Of a stretch of DNA of 35,741 bases, positions 1-8,717 are shown one piece after another. The stretch comes from Massilia norwichensis (GTDB lineage: Bacteria; Pseudomonadota; Gammaproteobacteria; Burkholderiales; Burkholderiaceae_D): positions 1 to 35,741 of the forward strand of contig NZ_JANUGX010000043.1 of NCBI RefSeq assembly GCF_024753245.1, in the 5' to 3' direction. The stretch's first letter is position 1, and every line of letters starts with the position of its first letter. The position numbers were made by a program, and so were the translations under genes. The notes below the pieces were generated by a model that did not search any database, was not told the origin of the DNA, and saw nothing but the letters and a program-made list of their open reading frames with translations.

Positions 1-100
1 TTGGCGATTGAGGTTTGTAGAGAGTCAATGGTGCGCGGGTTCGTCAAGCTTTTGGGGTAACCTCGGTTGCTCTAGCGTCGCGATATCAAGGAGACAAACC

Positions 101-526
101 GTGCCAATTGACCCAGTGCAACCTAACGGACAGGACAAGCTGGTAGTGCCCGTGATCCGCGAGGAAGTGCAGGTCGATAAGCGGATTGTCGACACGGGTC
201 GCGGCGTGCGCATCCACAAGACTGTCGCCGAGCTTCCCTGCCACATCGACGAACGCCTGTTGCGTGACGAGGTTGAGGTAAGCCATGTCCCGGTGGACCG
301 CATCGTCCCACTCGACGCTGCGCCTGCCACGCGCTACGAAGGCGAGACGCTGGTGGTGCCGATCCTCGAAGAAGTGCTCGTGGTCGAACGCCGCGTGCGC
401 ATCAAGGAGGAACTTCGTATCACCCGAACCCGGCGCGAGGAGCACCACGCTGAAACCGTCATGCTCAAATCCGAGCAGGTCAGCGTGGAGCGCTTCGAGG
501 AGGCCGGCGACCGCCCACCTGAATGA
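101..526 (+). CDS. DUF2382 (YsnF/AvaK-type) domain protein
   Basis: Codes for about 141 residues that are almost entirely a DUF2382 region: charged beta-type repeats such as VVPVIREEVQVDKR and, later, VVPILEEVLVVERRVRIKEE. This domain is common in bacterial stress-induced proteins and its biochemical role is not known. I chose the GTG at 101 because AAGGAGA lies 7 to 13 bases upstream. The open frame extends further upstream but that part reads as non-coding. The neighbour downstream carries the same domain, and the two genes are only 17 bases apart, so they are probably co-transcribed stress genes. The protein has no signal peptide or membrane segment and is probably cytosolic. Family assignment is fairly sure; function is unknown. 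Confidence 0.8.
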   Translation: MPIDPVQPNGQDKLVVPVIREEVQVDKRIVDTGRGVRIHKTVAELPCHIDERLLRDEVEVSHVPVDRIVPLDAAPATRYEGETLVVPILEEVLVVERRVRIKEELRITRTRREEHHAETVMLKSEQVSVERFEEAGDRPPE

Positions 527-543
527 CCTATCGGAGGACCATC

Positions 544-2253
544 ATGCAACATACTCTAGTAGCGGTTTTCGACAACCGAAGCGACGCCCAGAATGCGATG
601 GACGAGCTGCTGGCCTCGGGCTTCTCCCGTACCGATGTCAACGTCTCCAGTGCCGACCCGACCGGCCAGACCAACAGCCTGACCGGCAGCACCACCACCA
701 CGAACGAAGTGCATGAAGAAGGCATCGGCGCCTCGATCAAGCATTTCTTCACCGGCCTGTTCGGTTCGGACAACGACGAGCACGTCTCGCGCTATTCCGA
801 CGTCGTCAGCCGCGGCCACCACGTGCTGACCCTGGTGACCCAGTCGGAGCCGGAAGTCGAGCGCGCCGCCGACGTCATCGAGCGCTTCGGCCCGGTCGAC
901 ATCGACGAACGCCATGACCTGAGCGGCTCGGCCAGCTCGCTGGATCCGGCCATGCTGGCCGCCGGCGCCAGCTCGGGCAGCGGCCTGCAGCAGTCGTCTT
1001 CGATGTCGCAGCAGTCCGCCTACCGCGAGCCGTCCGCCGGCGCCGGTTCGCTGAGCGGCGAACTGGGCGAGCGCAATTCCTTCGCAACCCAGGACCTGAA
1101 CGACCCGGTGCCGAAGGGCCAGACCTACCAGGAACCGATGGGCGGCTCGATGCGCGCCGGCGATTCGCTGCAGGCCGGCGGCTCGCAGGACACGAATATC
1201 GGCGGCAACACGCTGGATACCTCGACCGGCAGGACGCTGCAGGGCGGCTCGAACCTGCAGTCGGGTTCGCTGCAAGGCAGCCAGTCGCTGCAGGGCTCGA
1301 GCGACGCCTCGCTGGGCGGCACGATCCAGACCGGCTCGATGCAGCGCGACATGGGCGAAATGCTCAACGAACAGCGCAGCACCGCGATCCCGGTCGTGCA
1401 GGAAGAACTGAAGGTCGGCAAGCGCGAAGTCCAGCGCGGCGGCGTGCGCGTGTTCTCGCGCGTGGTCGAGACCCCGGTCAACGAAAGCGTCAACCTGCGC
1501 GAAGAGCACGTGAGCGTGGAACGCCGCCCGGTCGACCAGCCGATCTCCACCGCCGACGCGACCGCCTTCAAGGAGCAGTCGATCGAGCTGCGTGAACGTG
1601 CCGAGGAAGCCGTGGTGCAGAAGTCGGCCCGCGTGGTCGAGGAGGTCGTGGTCGGCAAGGAAGCGACCCAGCGCCAGGAAAACATTTCTGATACCGTGCG
1701 CCACACCGAGGTGCAGATCGAGAACCTGGGCGCGCAGGACAACGACGCCTACTTCCGCAACGACTGGCAGAGCAATTATTCGAGCCTGGGCGGCAGCTAC
1801 GACGACTACGCGCCGGCCTACCAGTACGGCAGCCAGATGCGCGCCGATTCGCGCTACCAGGGCCGCAACTGGGACGACATCGAGTCCGACCTGCGCAGCG
1901 ACTGGGACACCCGCTACGGTTCCAGCGGTGGCTCGACCTGGGAAAAAATGAAGGCCGCCGTGCGCCGCGGCTGGGACAAGATCACGCCGGACAACGATTC
2001 GGATGATTCTTACTACCGTACGCACTGGACCAGCAACTACGCCTCCAGCGGCGACACCTACAACGACTACGATCCGGCCTACCGCTACGGCACCCAGATG
2101 CGCAGCGACTCGCGCTACTCGGGCCGCCAGTGGGACGACGTGGAATCCGACCTGCGCAGCGATTGGGACACCCGCTACGGCTCCAGCAGCGGCTCGACCT
2201 GGGACAAGATGAAGGCGGCGGTGCGCCACGGCTGGGACAAAGTGACCCGCTGA
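544..2253 (+). CDS. Stress protein: YflT-like N-terminus, DUF2382 domain, two C-terminal 87-residue repeats
   Basis: A 569-residue protein with four visible parts. Residues 1 to about 110 (MQHTLVAVFDNRSDAQNAMDEL) resemble the general stress protein 17M/YflT fold. Residues about 110-275 are a Gly/Ser/Gln-rich low-complexity linker with many LQGGS- and LQGS-like units. Residues about 280-395 are a DUF2382 domain (STAIPVVQEELKVGKREV). The C-terminus holds two copies of an aromatic, acidic repeat containing WDDxESDLRSDWDTRYG and KMKAAVRxGWDK. The ATG at 544 is preferred over the one at 523 because GGAGG sits 7 bases upstream and the YflT-like fold begins there. No signal peptide is seen. I infer a general or osmotic/desiccation stress role from the domains only. 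Confidence 0.8.
   Translation: MQHTLVAVFDNRSDAQNAMDELLASGFSRTDVNVSSADPTGQTNSLTGSTTTTNEVHEEGIGASIKHFFTGLFGSDNDEHVSRYSDVVSRGHHVLTLVTQSEPEVERAADVIERFGPVDIDERHDLSGSASSLDPAMLAAGASSGSGLQQSSSMSQQSAYREPSAGAGSLSGELGERNSFATQDLNDPVPKGQTYQEPMGGSMRAGDSLQAGGSQDTNIGGNTLDTSTGRTLQGGSNLQSGSLQGSQSLQGSSDASLGGTIQTGSMQRDMGEMLNEQRSTAIPVVQEELKVGKREVQRGGVRVFSRVVETPVNESVNLREEHVSVERRPVDQPISTADATAFKEQSIELRERAEEAVVQKSARVVEEVVVGKEATQRQENISDTVRHTEVQIENLGAQDNDAYFRNDWQSNYSSLGGSYDDYAPAYQYGSQMRADSRYQGRNWDDIESDLRSDWDTRYGSSGGSTWEKMKAAVRRGWDKITPDNDSDDSYYRTHWTSNYASSGDTYNDYDPAYRYGTQMRSDSRYSGRQWDDVESDLRSDWDTRYGSSSGSTWDKMKAAVRHGWDKVTR
1744..2250 (+). repeat. Two tandem 87-codon coding repeats
   Basis: The first unit runs from 1744 to 2004 and the second from 2005 to 2250, so the period is 261 bases. 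Shared blocks include YxYGxQMRxDSRYxGRxWDD, then DLRSDWDTRYGSS, then KMKAAVRxGWDK. The copies differ at many synonymous and some non-synonymous sites, so the duplication is not recent. Confidence 0.85.
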
Positions 2254-2277
2254 TTGCCAACAGCAGCAGCATGAAAA

Positions 2278-2303
2278 ACGCCGGCATCAGCCGGCGTTTT
2301 TTT
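2278..2303. terminator. Bidirectional rho-independent terminator
   Basis: A perfect 8-bp stem (ACGCCGGC at 2278-2285 with GCCGGCGT at 2290-2297) has a 4-base loop, a run of seven T on its right and five A on its left. It lies between convergent genes ending at 2253 (plus) and 2324 (minus) and can serve both. Confidence 0.9.
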
Positions 2304-2323
2304 CATTGCTCAGGCAAGGTGCT

Positions 2324-5179
2324 TCACTGCGCAAACACCTGCGCCGCCGGCGTGATCCGCACCGCCTCCGGGCGAATCCCCAGCTTCATCGAGCCGATTG
2401 CCTTGTCTTCGTCGAGCAGCTCTTGCGGTTTCTGCGCGTCGTAGGTAATCGGCGAGAACGCATCGCTGACCAGCTTCTCCTTCAGCCCGGCCGCATCCTT
2501 GGTGATCATCACCACCGACAGGTTCTGCGCCGACAGATGCTTGCGCATCGCCGCGTTCACGTCGGCCGCCGTCAGTTTCGACAGGCCATCGCGCATCATC
2601 TGCGTGAATTCCGGCGTGCGGTACCACTGCGAGTCCAGCGCATAGCCGAGCTGGGCGTCCTGGGTCGCGGTCATCACGAACACGTTCTTCATCAGGTAGT
2701 CGCGGGTGGCTTCGAACTGTTCCTGGGTCAGGCCCTGGTCGATCAGCTTGCCGAGTTCGGTCAGTGCGATGCGCAGCGCCATGTGCGCGTTCTGCGGCGC
2801 GACCGGACGGATCCAGACTTCGAAGATCTGCGACTTGCGGCCCAGGTTCGGGCTCGGGAAGAAGCCGAACATCCCGCGCGGGAAGGCTTCGATGTAGGCA
2901 TAGTCGCCGTAGTTCATGCCGCGCAGTTCGCGGATGCGCTGGTACAGGTAGGAGTTCGAAGCGCGGTGCTCGCCCAGCCAGGTCTTGGCCAGCCACAGGG
3001 CCGGGAAGTCCGGGTGGGCGCGGTTGACGGCGATCGGCAGGCCGAAGGAAATCGCGGTCGCACGGGTGTTCTTCTCGATGATCTCGACCTCCAGTCCCTG
3101 CGGCTTGCGGCCCTGGGGTGCCGTGATGCGCGGCAGGCCGGCGCCTTCCGGCAGCGCAGCCAGGCGGGTCTTCAGCTGGGCCGTCATCTCGGGGCTGACG
3201 TCACCCGAGATGCCGACATGCAGCGCGCCCTGCGCATAAGCCTGGCGATAGAAGTTTTTCACGTCGTCGAGGGTGATCGATTCGATGCCCTTGACCGTGC
3301 CCAGCACAGGGTGGCCGTAAGGCGTGCCGGCGAAGATGTTGGCCTGCAGGCGCTCTTTGCCGAGTTCTTCCTCGTTGTTGTCCTTCAGGTCCAGCACCAG
3401 CGCGTTCTTCTGCGCGTCCTTCAGGCGGCGGAAGTCGTCTTCGCGGAAGCCCGGGCTCAAGAGCTGGGGCAGGGCGATGTCGAGGAACTGGTTCCAGTTG
3501 TCCTTGTGAATGGTGCCGGTGAAGGTGGTCATTTCCTTGTCGGTCTGCTCGCCGAAACCACCGGCGATCGGGAACAGGGCCTTGGTCACCTCATCGTATT
3601 TACGCTCGCTGGAGCCGGCGCGCGCCACCATCGCGGCGGTCAGCGCCGCTAGGCCTTCCTTGCCGGCCGGGTCCTGGCTCGAACCCGCTTCGAACAGGAG
3701 CTTGAAGCGGACCTGCGGCAGAGCGCTCTTCTGCACCAGCACGTCGAACTTGGCATCGCCGGCCTTGGGCGCCATGCTGGCCAGGGTCGGCAGGGTCGAG
3801 ATGCCGCTTGGCAGCGCGGCGTGCGAGAGCGTGGTGACGACCATCGATTCGTCGACCAGGTATTTGCGCGCAGCGGCCTGCAGGTCGGCCGGGGTCAGGC
3901 TGTCGATCAGGCGGAAATAGCGGTTGATCGTGTCGTAGGAACGGTCGTAGTGCACGTAGGACGCCAGGGTCTGGGCCACGGTGTCGGTGTTGTCCAGGGT
4001 ACGGATCAGGCCGTATTTTTCCGAGGACTGGGCGTCCAGCAGTGCCTGCTTCGTGACCGGCGTGTCGCGCAGCTTGGCAACGGTCTCGAGGATAGCGTCG
4101 CGCACGGCCAGCGCGTCTTCCGGCTTCTTGACACGCGCGGCGATGGTCACCAGCGACGGGTCGACGCGGGCTGGCGTGTAATCGAACAGCTGGTCGACCT
4201 TCTGCTCGTCCTGCACCAGGCGTTTATACAGCGGCGAGGTGCGGCCGAACGACAGCGACAGCAGCATCGAGAGCGCGGCCTGGTCCTTGTTGGTGTCCGA
4301 GAAGGCCGGCGCGCGGAAGGCGACGGTGACCAGCGGCAAAGTCGGGCTCGGCCACTCGACGTGGCGGTACTGGGCGCCCTTCGGCGCCGGTTCGGCCGGG
4401 ACCGCCACCTTGTAGCTGCCGCGCTTCCACCCGCTCCAGTATTTTTCGACCAGCGCGATCGCGTTCTTCGGGTCGACGTCGCCGGCGATGATGATGGTGG
4501 TGCGCTCCGGGCGATACCAGCGGTCGAAGAAGACCTTCGAGTACTGGTACTGGTTGGGCATGTCCTCGATGTCCTTCAGGAAGCCCATCGTGGTGTGCTT
4601 GTAGGTGTGGGTGCTGAAGGCGGCGTCGCGCTGGACTTCGAACAGCTTCTGCATCGGGTTGGCGCTGTTCTTGTTGTATTCGCCCAGCACGGCGCGCGAC
4701 TCGGTCTTGAAGGCGGCTTCCGAATAATCGAGATGCTGGAAGCGGTCGGCCTCGACCTTCAGGACGGTTTCCAGGTCCTGTTTGGCGAAGGTCGTGTAGT
4801 AATTGGTGAGGTCGTCGCTGGTATACGCGTTCTGGCGCGCGCCGGCCTTGGTGATGATGTCCTGGTACTTTTCGGGCGGGTAGGCTTTGGTCCCGCGGAA
4901 CATCATGTGTTCGAAGAAGTGGGCAAAGCCGGACTTGCCCGGCTCGACTTCATTGCGCGAACCGGTTTGCACCGGGATCGTGACCGATACCAGGTTCGGG
5001 AAGCCGGTCGGCACCACGATCACCTTCAGCCCGTTCGGCAGCTGTTTTTCGGTGGCTTTGAAAGGAAGGACGTCGGACTTGGCCGGTGCTGGCTTGGGCG
5101 CCGGGGCCGCATGGGCGGCCGGGAAGGCCATCGGCAGCGCCAGGGCGGCGAGTGGTACATACTTGGACAACTGGGACAC
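2324..5179 (-). CDS. Secreted M16-family zinc metallopeptidase (pitrilysin/insulinase type)
   Basis: A 951-residue protein with an N-terminal signal peptide (hydrophobic stretch to about AHA at residues 22-24), so it acts in the periplasm or outside. The inverted zinc motif HxxEH is seen as HFFEH at residues 87-91. The third ligand is probably E167 in the segment ESRAVLGEYNKNS, at the spacing usual for M16. A second, inactive M16 half follows (about residues 460-930), so this is the two-lobed single-chain form. The start is a GTG with GAGGAG 6 bases upstream. The gene follows a GGDEF gene on the same strand 73 bases away, and the space between them holds a nested palindrome overlapping the ribosome binding site. 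Its substrate is unknown; members degrade peptides and small proteins. Confidence 0.9.
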   Translation of the reverse strand: MSQLSKYVPLAALALPMAFPAAHAAPAPKPAPAKSDVLPFKATEKQLPNGLKVIVVPTGFPNLVSVTIPVQTGSRNEVEPGKSGFAHFFEHMMFRGTKAYPPEKYQDIITKAGARQNAYTSDDLTNYYTTFAKQDLETVLKVEADRFQHLDYSEAAFKTESRAVLGEYNKNSANPMQKLFEVQRDAAFSTHTYKHTTMGFLKDIEDMPNQYQYSKVFFDRWYRPERTTIIIAGDVDPKNAIALVEKYWSGWKRGSYKVAVPAEPAPKGAQYRHVEWPSPTLPLVTVAFRAPAFSDTNKDQAALSMLLSLSFGRTSPLYKRLVQDEQKVDQLFDYTPARVDPSLVTIAARVKKPEDALAVRDAILETVAKLRDTPVTKQALLDAQSSEKYGLIRTLDNTDTVAQTLASYVHYDRSYDTINRYFRLIDSLTPADLQAAARKYLVDESMVVTTLSHAALPSGISTLPTLASMAPKAGDAKFDVLVQKSALPQVRFKLLFEAGSSQDPAGKEGLAALTAAMVARAGSSERKYDEVTKALFPIAGGFGEQTDKEMTTFTGTIHKDNWNQFLDIALPQLLSPGFREDDFRRLKDAQKNALVLDLKDNNEEELGKERLQANIFAGTPYGHPVLGTVKGIESITLDDVKNFYRQAYAQGALHVGISGDVSPEMTAQLKTRLAALPEGAGLPRITAPQGRKPQGLEVEIIEKNTRATAISFGLPIAVNRAHPDFPALWLAKTWLGEHRASNSYLYQRIRELRGMNYGDYAYIEAFPRGMFGFFPSPNLGRKSQIFEVWIRPVAPQNAHMALRIALTELGKLIDQGLTQEQFEATRDYLMKNVFVMTATQDAQLGYALDSQWYRTPEFTQMMRDGLSKLTAADVNAAMRKHLSAQNLSVVMITKDAAGLKEKLVSDAFSPITYDAQKPQELLDEDKAIGSMKLGIRPEAVRITPAAQVFAQ

Positions 5180-5186
5180 GCGATCT

Positions 5187-5231
5187 CCTCGGGAAATATG
5201 CTGTGCGCGACAGCATAAGGTATTCCCGAGG
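5187..5231 (-). promoter_or_regulatory. Nested palindrome in the M16 protease mRNA leader, covering the ribosome binding site
   Basis: The outer arms CCTCGGGAA (5187-5195) and TTCCCGAGG (5223-5231) pair perfectly over 9 bp. The inner arms TATGCTGT (5197-5204) and ACAGCATA (5210-5217) pair over 8 bp with a 5-base loop. On the minus strand the right side of the stem ends in CCGAGG and runs directly into AGATCGC then GTG, so the GAGG of the ribosome binding site lies in the stem. There is no T-run after it, which argues against a terminator. Confidence 0.6.
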
Positions 5232-5252
5232 AAAGATATAGGTCTGGCAATC

Positions 5253-6254
5253 TCAGGTGGGCTCGGACAGCGGCAGGCTGATGCGGTTACGACCCATGTG
5301 CTTGGCGCGGTAGAGGGCGGCGTCGGCGATCGCTACCAGCTCGGACGCCTCGGTGTCGGAGGAAGGCAGGGCGGTGGCGGCGCCGATCGAGACCGTGACC
5401 AGCGCGCCGCCTCCTTGCCGGCTCGGCACCTGCAACTGCTCGACCCGGGTGCGGATGCGCTCGGCGACGCAGGCGGCGCCCTTCAGCGACTGGTTCGGCA
5501 GGATCACGGCGAATTCCTCGCCGCCGTAGCGCGCGACCAGGTCGTTGGCGCGCATTTCGCTGGAGACGGCGGTGGCAATGCGCTTCAGGCATTCGTCGCC
5601 GCCGAGGTGGCCATTGGCATCGTTATAGGCTTTGAAATTGTCGACGTCGACCATCAGCAGGGACAGCGGCTGGCGTTGGCGCAGGGCGCGCGTCCATTCC
5701 GCCTGCAGGGTGTCGTCGAAGCAGCGGCGGTTGGCCAGGCCGGTCAGGCCGTCGCGGGTGGCGAGCTGTTCGAGCGCGATCTGCGCCATCTTTTCGTCGG
5801 TCAGGTCGCGCAGGGTCTGGATCACGGCGGCCAGGCGCCCGCGCTCGTCGTAGATGGGGCTGGCGTCCAGCGCCAGGTAGCGGCGCCGGCCCACGCGCGG
5901 CATATCGAACCAGCTTTCGGCCGACAGATGGGCTGGCTGGCCGTGATTGCCGCGCGGATGGATGAGCGGGACCTCGCCGGCGCGGTCCTGCACCACCAGG
6001 TCGGCCAGGGTCGGGCGCTGGCGGTCGAAGAAGCTGCGCCAGTGCTCGCGCGTGCCCAGCACTTCGGCGGCGCGCATGCCGGTCAGGTGTTCACAGGCAC
6101 GGTTCCATAGCATGACGCGACAGCTGGCATCGAGCACATAGACGGGAATGGCCAGCATTTCCATCAGCTGGTAGGCGAAGGCGTGGTCACCGCCCTCGCC
6201 GGAAGATTCCATAAGCCTTTGAATTGCGCCTGTGCCGGTCCGCGTGCCTGTCAT
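5253..6254 (-). CDS. PAS-GGDEF diguanylate cyclase
   Basis: About 333 residues. An N-terminal PAS domain (VYVLDASCRVMLWNRACEHLTG region, about residues 25-150) is followed by a GGDEF domain (about 160-325). The active-site loop reads GGEEF at about residues 244-248, which is compatible with cyclase activity. Upstream of it RAND (about 236-239) matches the RxxD inhibitory site, so product inhibition is expected. The protein makes cyclic di-GMP from GTP and presumably senses a small ligand or redox state through the PAS domain. No membrane segment is seen, so it is cytosolic. I chose the ATG at 6254 over 6284 because AAGGG lies 7 bases before it. The M16 protease gene follows on the same strand. 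Confidence 0.88.
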   Translation of the reverse strand: MTGTRTGTGAIQRLMESSGEGGDHAFAYQLMEMLAIPVYVLDASCRVMLWNRACEHLTGMRAAEVLGTREHWRSFFDRQRPTLADLVVQDRAGEVPLIHPRGNHGQPAHLSAESWFDMPRVGRRRYLALDASPIYDERGRLAAVIQTLRDLTDEKMAQIALEQLATRDGLTGLANRRCFDDTLQAEWTRALRQRQPLSLLMVDVDNFKAYNDANGHLGGDECLKRIATAVSSEMRANDLVARYGGEEFAVILPNQSLKGAACVAERIRTRVEQLQVPSRQGGGALVTVSIGAATALPSSDTEASELVAIADAALYRAKHMGRNRISLPLSEPT

Positions 6255-6406
6255 GTGCCATCCCTTGATCTGTCTGTTGAGCAACTAATTGACTACTGAC
6301 AAGATCGGATTGTGCGGCACGGCACTTTTCGCCTTATTGATTTAAGGCAAGAAGGTTTTAGCCAAGGAATTTTCCTAGATAAGGCCCGGAAATCGGCCCG
6401 GCGGCG

Positions 6407-6886
6407 TCACCCGGGCTCGACGGCACGGACATGGTTGCGCAGGCTGGCGCCGAGATGGTCCAGCCGGGTGCGCAGCCGTTCCAGTTGCTTGCAAGTGCCC
6501 AGATCGGTGCGGCAGCGCTGCTGGATTTGCGCCAGCTCGGCCTGGATGACGATGAGCTGGCCAGCCGGGTCGGGCGCCAGGTTGCCGCTGGCGCGTGCCG
6601 CCATCCGCGCCAGCAGCAGGTCGGCTTCGGCCAGGGCCTGGTCGGCATGGCTGCGTGCGGATTGCTCCCGGCACAGTGCCGCCTCCAGGTCGGCGATGCG
6701 GTCTTCGCTGTGGACCCGCCGGAACAGGGTGGCGAACAGGAGGCCGAGGCCCAGCAGCAGCACGGCCGCGATCCGCAGGCGCTCCGACTGCGCATCGACG
6801 CGGGCGCTGGCGCCGAGCCAGCACAGGCCGCCCAGCAGCAAGGCAGCAGTCAGCACGCGCATGGCTTTTTGCATCGTAGTGTTCAT
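6407..6886 (-). CDS. Hypothetical two-TM membrane protein with coiled coil
   Basis: A 159-residue protein I do not recognise. Two hydrophobic segments lie near the N-terminus (about residues 8-25 and 38-54). The rest is rich in Ala, Leu, Glu, Gln and Arg with heptad-like spacing (EDRIADLEAALCREQSARSHADQALAEADLLLARM), which predicts a long cytoplasmic or periplasmic coiled coil. The start at 6886 is supported by AGGAGA 6 bases upstream; the longer upstream open frame lacks such a site. It is transcribed in the same direction as the GGDEF gene, separated from it by about 150 bases with no clear terminator. Confidence 0.65.
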   Translation of the reverse strand: MNTTMQKAMRVLTAALLLGGLCWLGASARVDAQSERLRIAAVLLLGLGLLFATLFRRVHSEDRIADLEAALCREQSARSHADQALAEADLLLARMAARASGNLAPDPAGQLIVIQAELAQIQQRCRTDLGTCKQLERLRTRLDHLGASLRNHVRAVEPG

Positions 6887-6981
6887 CGTCGGTCTCCTAA
6901 AGTCGTAGGAACTTTCCGCTAAGAAAAGGTATGTCTTTCCGAGAAGATAGTTTTTGCCGAGTGTCAATATCTGAGGCGGTC

Positions 6982-7011
6982 TTCTGCAGCGGGGGCGGCG
7001 CACGGTATAAT
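6982..7011 (+). promoter_or_regulatory. Possible sigma-70 promoter for queE
   Basis: A perfect -10 hexamer TATAAT lies at 7006-7011, 35 bases before the queE start. The -35 region is poor (TTCTGC at 6982-6987, 18 bases upstream). I saw no convincing preQ1-riboswitch fold in the short leader. Confidence 0.45.
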
Positions 7012-7046
7012 GGAAGGTTGACGAGAGGCTTAACCGGACTTTTACC

Positions 7047-7682
7047 GTGACTTACAGCATCAAAGAAATTTTCTATACCTTGCAGGGCGAGGGCGCGCAC
7101 GCCGGCCGACCGGCCGTGTTCTGCCGCTTTTCCGGCTGCAATCTCTGGACCGGCCGCGAAAGCGACCGCGCCAGTGCCGTCTGCCAGTTCTGCGATACCG
7201 ACTTCGTCGGCACCGACGGCGAGCGCGGCGGCAAGTTCAAGGACCCGGCCGTGCTGGCGGCCGAGATCGACGGCCTGTGGCCGGCCACCCACGCGGCCAG
7301 CAAGTACGTCGTGTTCACCGGCGGCGAACCGCTGCTGCAGCTGGACAAGCCGCTGATCGACGCCATGCACGCGCGCGGTTTCACGATCGCCATCGAGACC
7401 AACGGCACCTTGCCGGTGCCGGAAGGCGTCGACTGGATCTGCGTGAGCCCCAAGATGGGCTCGACGCTGGTGGTTGGCAAAGGCAACGAAATCAAGGTCG
7501 TGATTCCCCAGCTCGGCCAGGACCTGGCCGCCTACGAGGGGCTCGACTTCGACAACTTCTATGTCCAGCCGATGGACGGCCCGCTGGCGGCCCAGAACAC
7601 CCGCCTGGCGATCGAGACCTGCCGCCGCAACCCGAAGTGGAAGCTGAGCATCCAGACCCACAAACTCCTGCAAATCCCCTGA
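7047..7682 (+). CDS. queE: 7-carboxy-7-deazaguanine synthase QueE
   Basis: A 211-residue radical SAM enzyme that converts 6-carboxytetrahydropterin to 7-carboxy-7-deazaguanine in the queuosine/preQ1 pathway. The start MTYSIKEIFYTLQGEGAHAGRPAVFCRFSGCNLW is typical. The iron-sulfur cysteines form CX14CX2C (CNLW...AVCQFCDTDF), the variant spacing found in proteobacterial QueE. The glycine-rich SAM segment FTGGEPLLQ follows. The GTG at 7047 is the only start that keeps the conserved N-terminus. The ribosome binding site is weak. queD follows 15 bases downstream, so the two form an operon. Confidence 0.95.
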   Translation: MTYSIKEIFYTLQGEGAHAGRPAVFCRFSGCNLWTGRESDRASAVCQFCDTDFVGTDGERGGKFKDPAVLAAEIDGLWPATHAASKYVVFTGGEPLLQLDKPLIDAMHARGFTIAIETNGTLPVPEGVDWICVSPKMGSTLVVGKGNEIKVVIPQLGQDLAAYEGLDFDNFYVQPMDGPLAAQNTRLAIETCRRNPKWKLSIQTHKLLQIP

Positions 7683-7697
7683 CGCAAAGCCTTATCA

Positions 7698-8144
7698 ATG
7701 CTGACCATTACCCGCAAGCTGGAATTCGATGCCGGCCACCGCATTCCCGACCATAAAAGCCAGTGCCGCAACCTGCACGGCCACCGCTACACCCTCGAAA
7801 TCACCCTGACCGGTGCCGTGATCGACACCGAGGGCAGCTCGGACAACGGCATGATCATGGACTTCTCGGACATCAAGTCGCTTGCCAAGGAGCACCTGGT
7901 CGACGTCTGGGATCACGCCTTCCTGGTCTACGAGAAGGACGAAAAGGTGCGCGAGTTCCTGGCCAGCCTGCCGGGCCACAAGACCGTGATCATCGACCGC
8001 ATCCCGACCGTCGAGAACCTGGCCCAGGTGGCCTGGAACATCCTGAAGGCGGCCTACACCGACCGCTACGGTACCGGCCTGCGCCTGCAGAAGCTGGTGC
8101 TGCACGAGACCCCGAACTGCTGGGCAGAGATCACCGATGCCTGA
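7698..8144 (+). CDS. queD: 6-carboxy-5,6,7,8-tetrahydropterin synthase QueD
   Basis: 148 residues of the PTPS/QueD family. It makes 6-carboxytetrahydropterin from dihydroneopterin triphosphate, the substrate for the product of the gene before it. Zinc ligands are seen as H14 (FDAGHR) and H27/H29 (NLHGH), with the catalytic Cys at 23 (SQCRNLHGH) as in QueD. The C-terminal HETPNCWAEI segment carries the conserved Glu. It overlaps tadA by 8 bases, so translation is probably coupled. Confidence 0.94.
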   Translation: MLTITRKLEFDAGHRIPDHKSQCRNLHGHRYTLEITLTGAVIDTEGSSDNGMIMDFSDIKSLAKEHLVDVWDHAFLVYEKDEKVREFLASLPGHKTVIIDRIPTVENLAQVAWNILKAAYTDRYGTGLRLQKLVLHETPNCWAEITDA

Positions 8145-8652
8145 TTCGCTCTCGCCCGAGCCGGTAAGCATGCAGCGCGACGGCGACGGCGCCTACATGG
8201 CGCTGGCGCTGATCGAGGCGCGCAAGGCCTGGGCCGCGGGCGAGGTGCCGGTCGGCGCTGTGGTCGTCAAGGACGGCGAGGTGATCGCCACCGGCTTCAA
8301 TCAGCCGATCGGGCGCCACGACCCGACCGCCCACGCCGAGATTGTGGCGCTGCGCGCAGCCGCCGAAAAGCTCGGCAACTACCGCCTGCCGGGCTGCGAA
8401 CTGTTCGTGACGCTGGAACCCTGCGCCATGTGTTCGGGCGCGATGATGCATGCGCGTCTGGCGCGGGTGGTGTACGCCGCCACCGACCCCAAGACCGGGG
8501 TCTGCGGCTCGGTGCTCGACCTGTTCGCGCGCGAGGAATTGAACCACCACACCGAGGTGGTGGGCGGCGTGCTGGCGGAAGAGGCCGCTACCATGCTGAA
8601 GGGCTTTTTTGCGGAGCGCCGCGCGGCGCGCAAGGCACCGCTTCTCCCGTAA
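8137..8652 (+). CDS. tadA: tRNA adenosine(34) deaminase TadA
   Basis: 171 residues. The protein deaminates A34 of tRNA-Arg(ACG) to inosine. The zinc and catalytic motifs are complete: HAE at residues 66-68 and PCAMC at 95-99. The segment GVCGSVLDLF after them is typical of TadA rather than of guanine deaminases. The ATG lies inside the end of queD (8-base overlap), placing a third RNA-modification enzyme in one operon with queE and queD. Confidence 0.94.
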   Translation: MPDSLSPEPVSMQRDGDGAYMALALIEARKAWAAGEVPVGAVVVKDGEVIATGFNQPIGRHDPTAHAEIVALRAAAEKLGNYRLPGCELFVTLEPCAMCSGAMMHARLARVVYAATDPKTGVCGSVLDLFAREELNHHTEVVGGVLAEEAATMLKGFFAERRAARKAPLLP

Positions 8653-8717
8653 CGCCCCGTTCCGGCGAAAATGGTATGCTGGATTCATGCCATTCCGGCT
8701 GAAGTCCAACTGCCATC

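Noticed and set aside
556..2229. Long minus-strand open frame (557 codons) opposite the stress gene
   Set aside because: Translation is Ala/Val/His/Arg-rich and tracks the codon bias of the real plus-strand gene; no motif and no ribosome binding site.
2306..5218. Plus-strand open frames opposite the M16 protease
   Set aside because: They are antisense shadows of a high-GC gene; the minus-strand product has a signal peptide, HxxEH and full-length family similarity.
7012..7046. preQ1 riboswitch before queE
   Set aside because: The leader is only about 35 bases and I could not find the compact pseudoknot pattern or a sequestered ribosome binding site.
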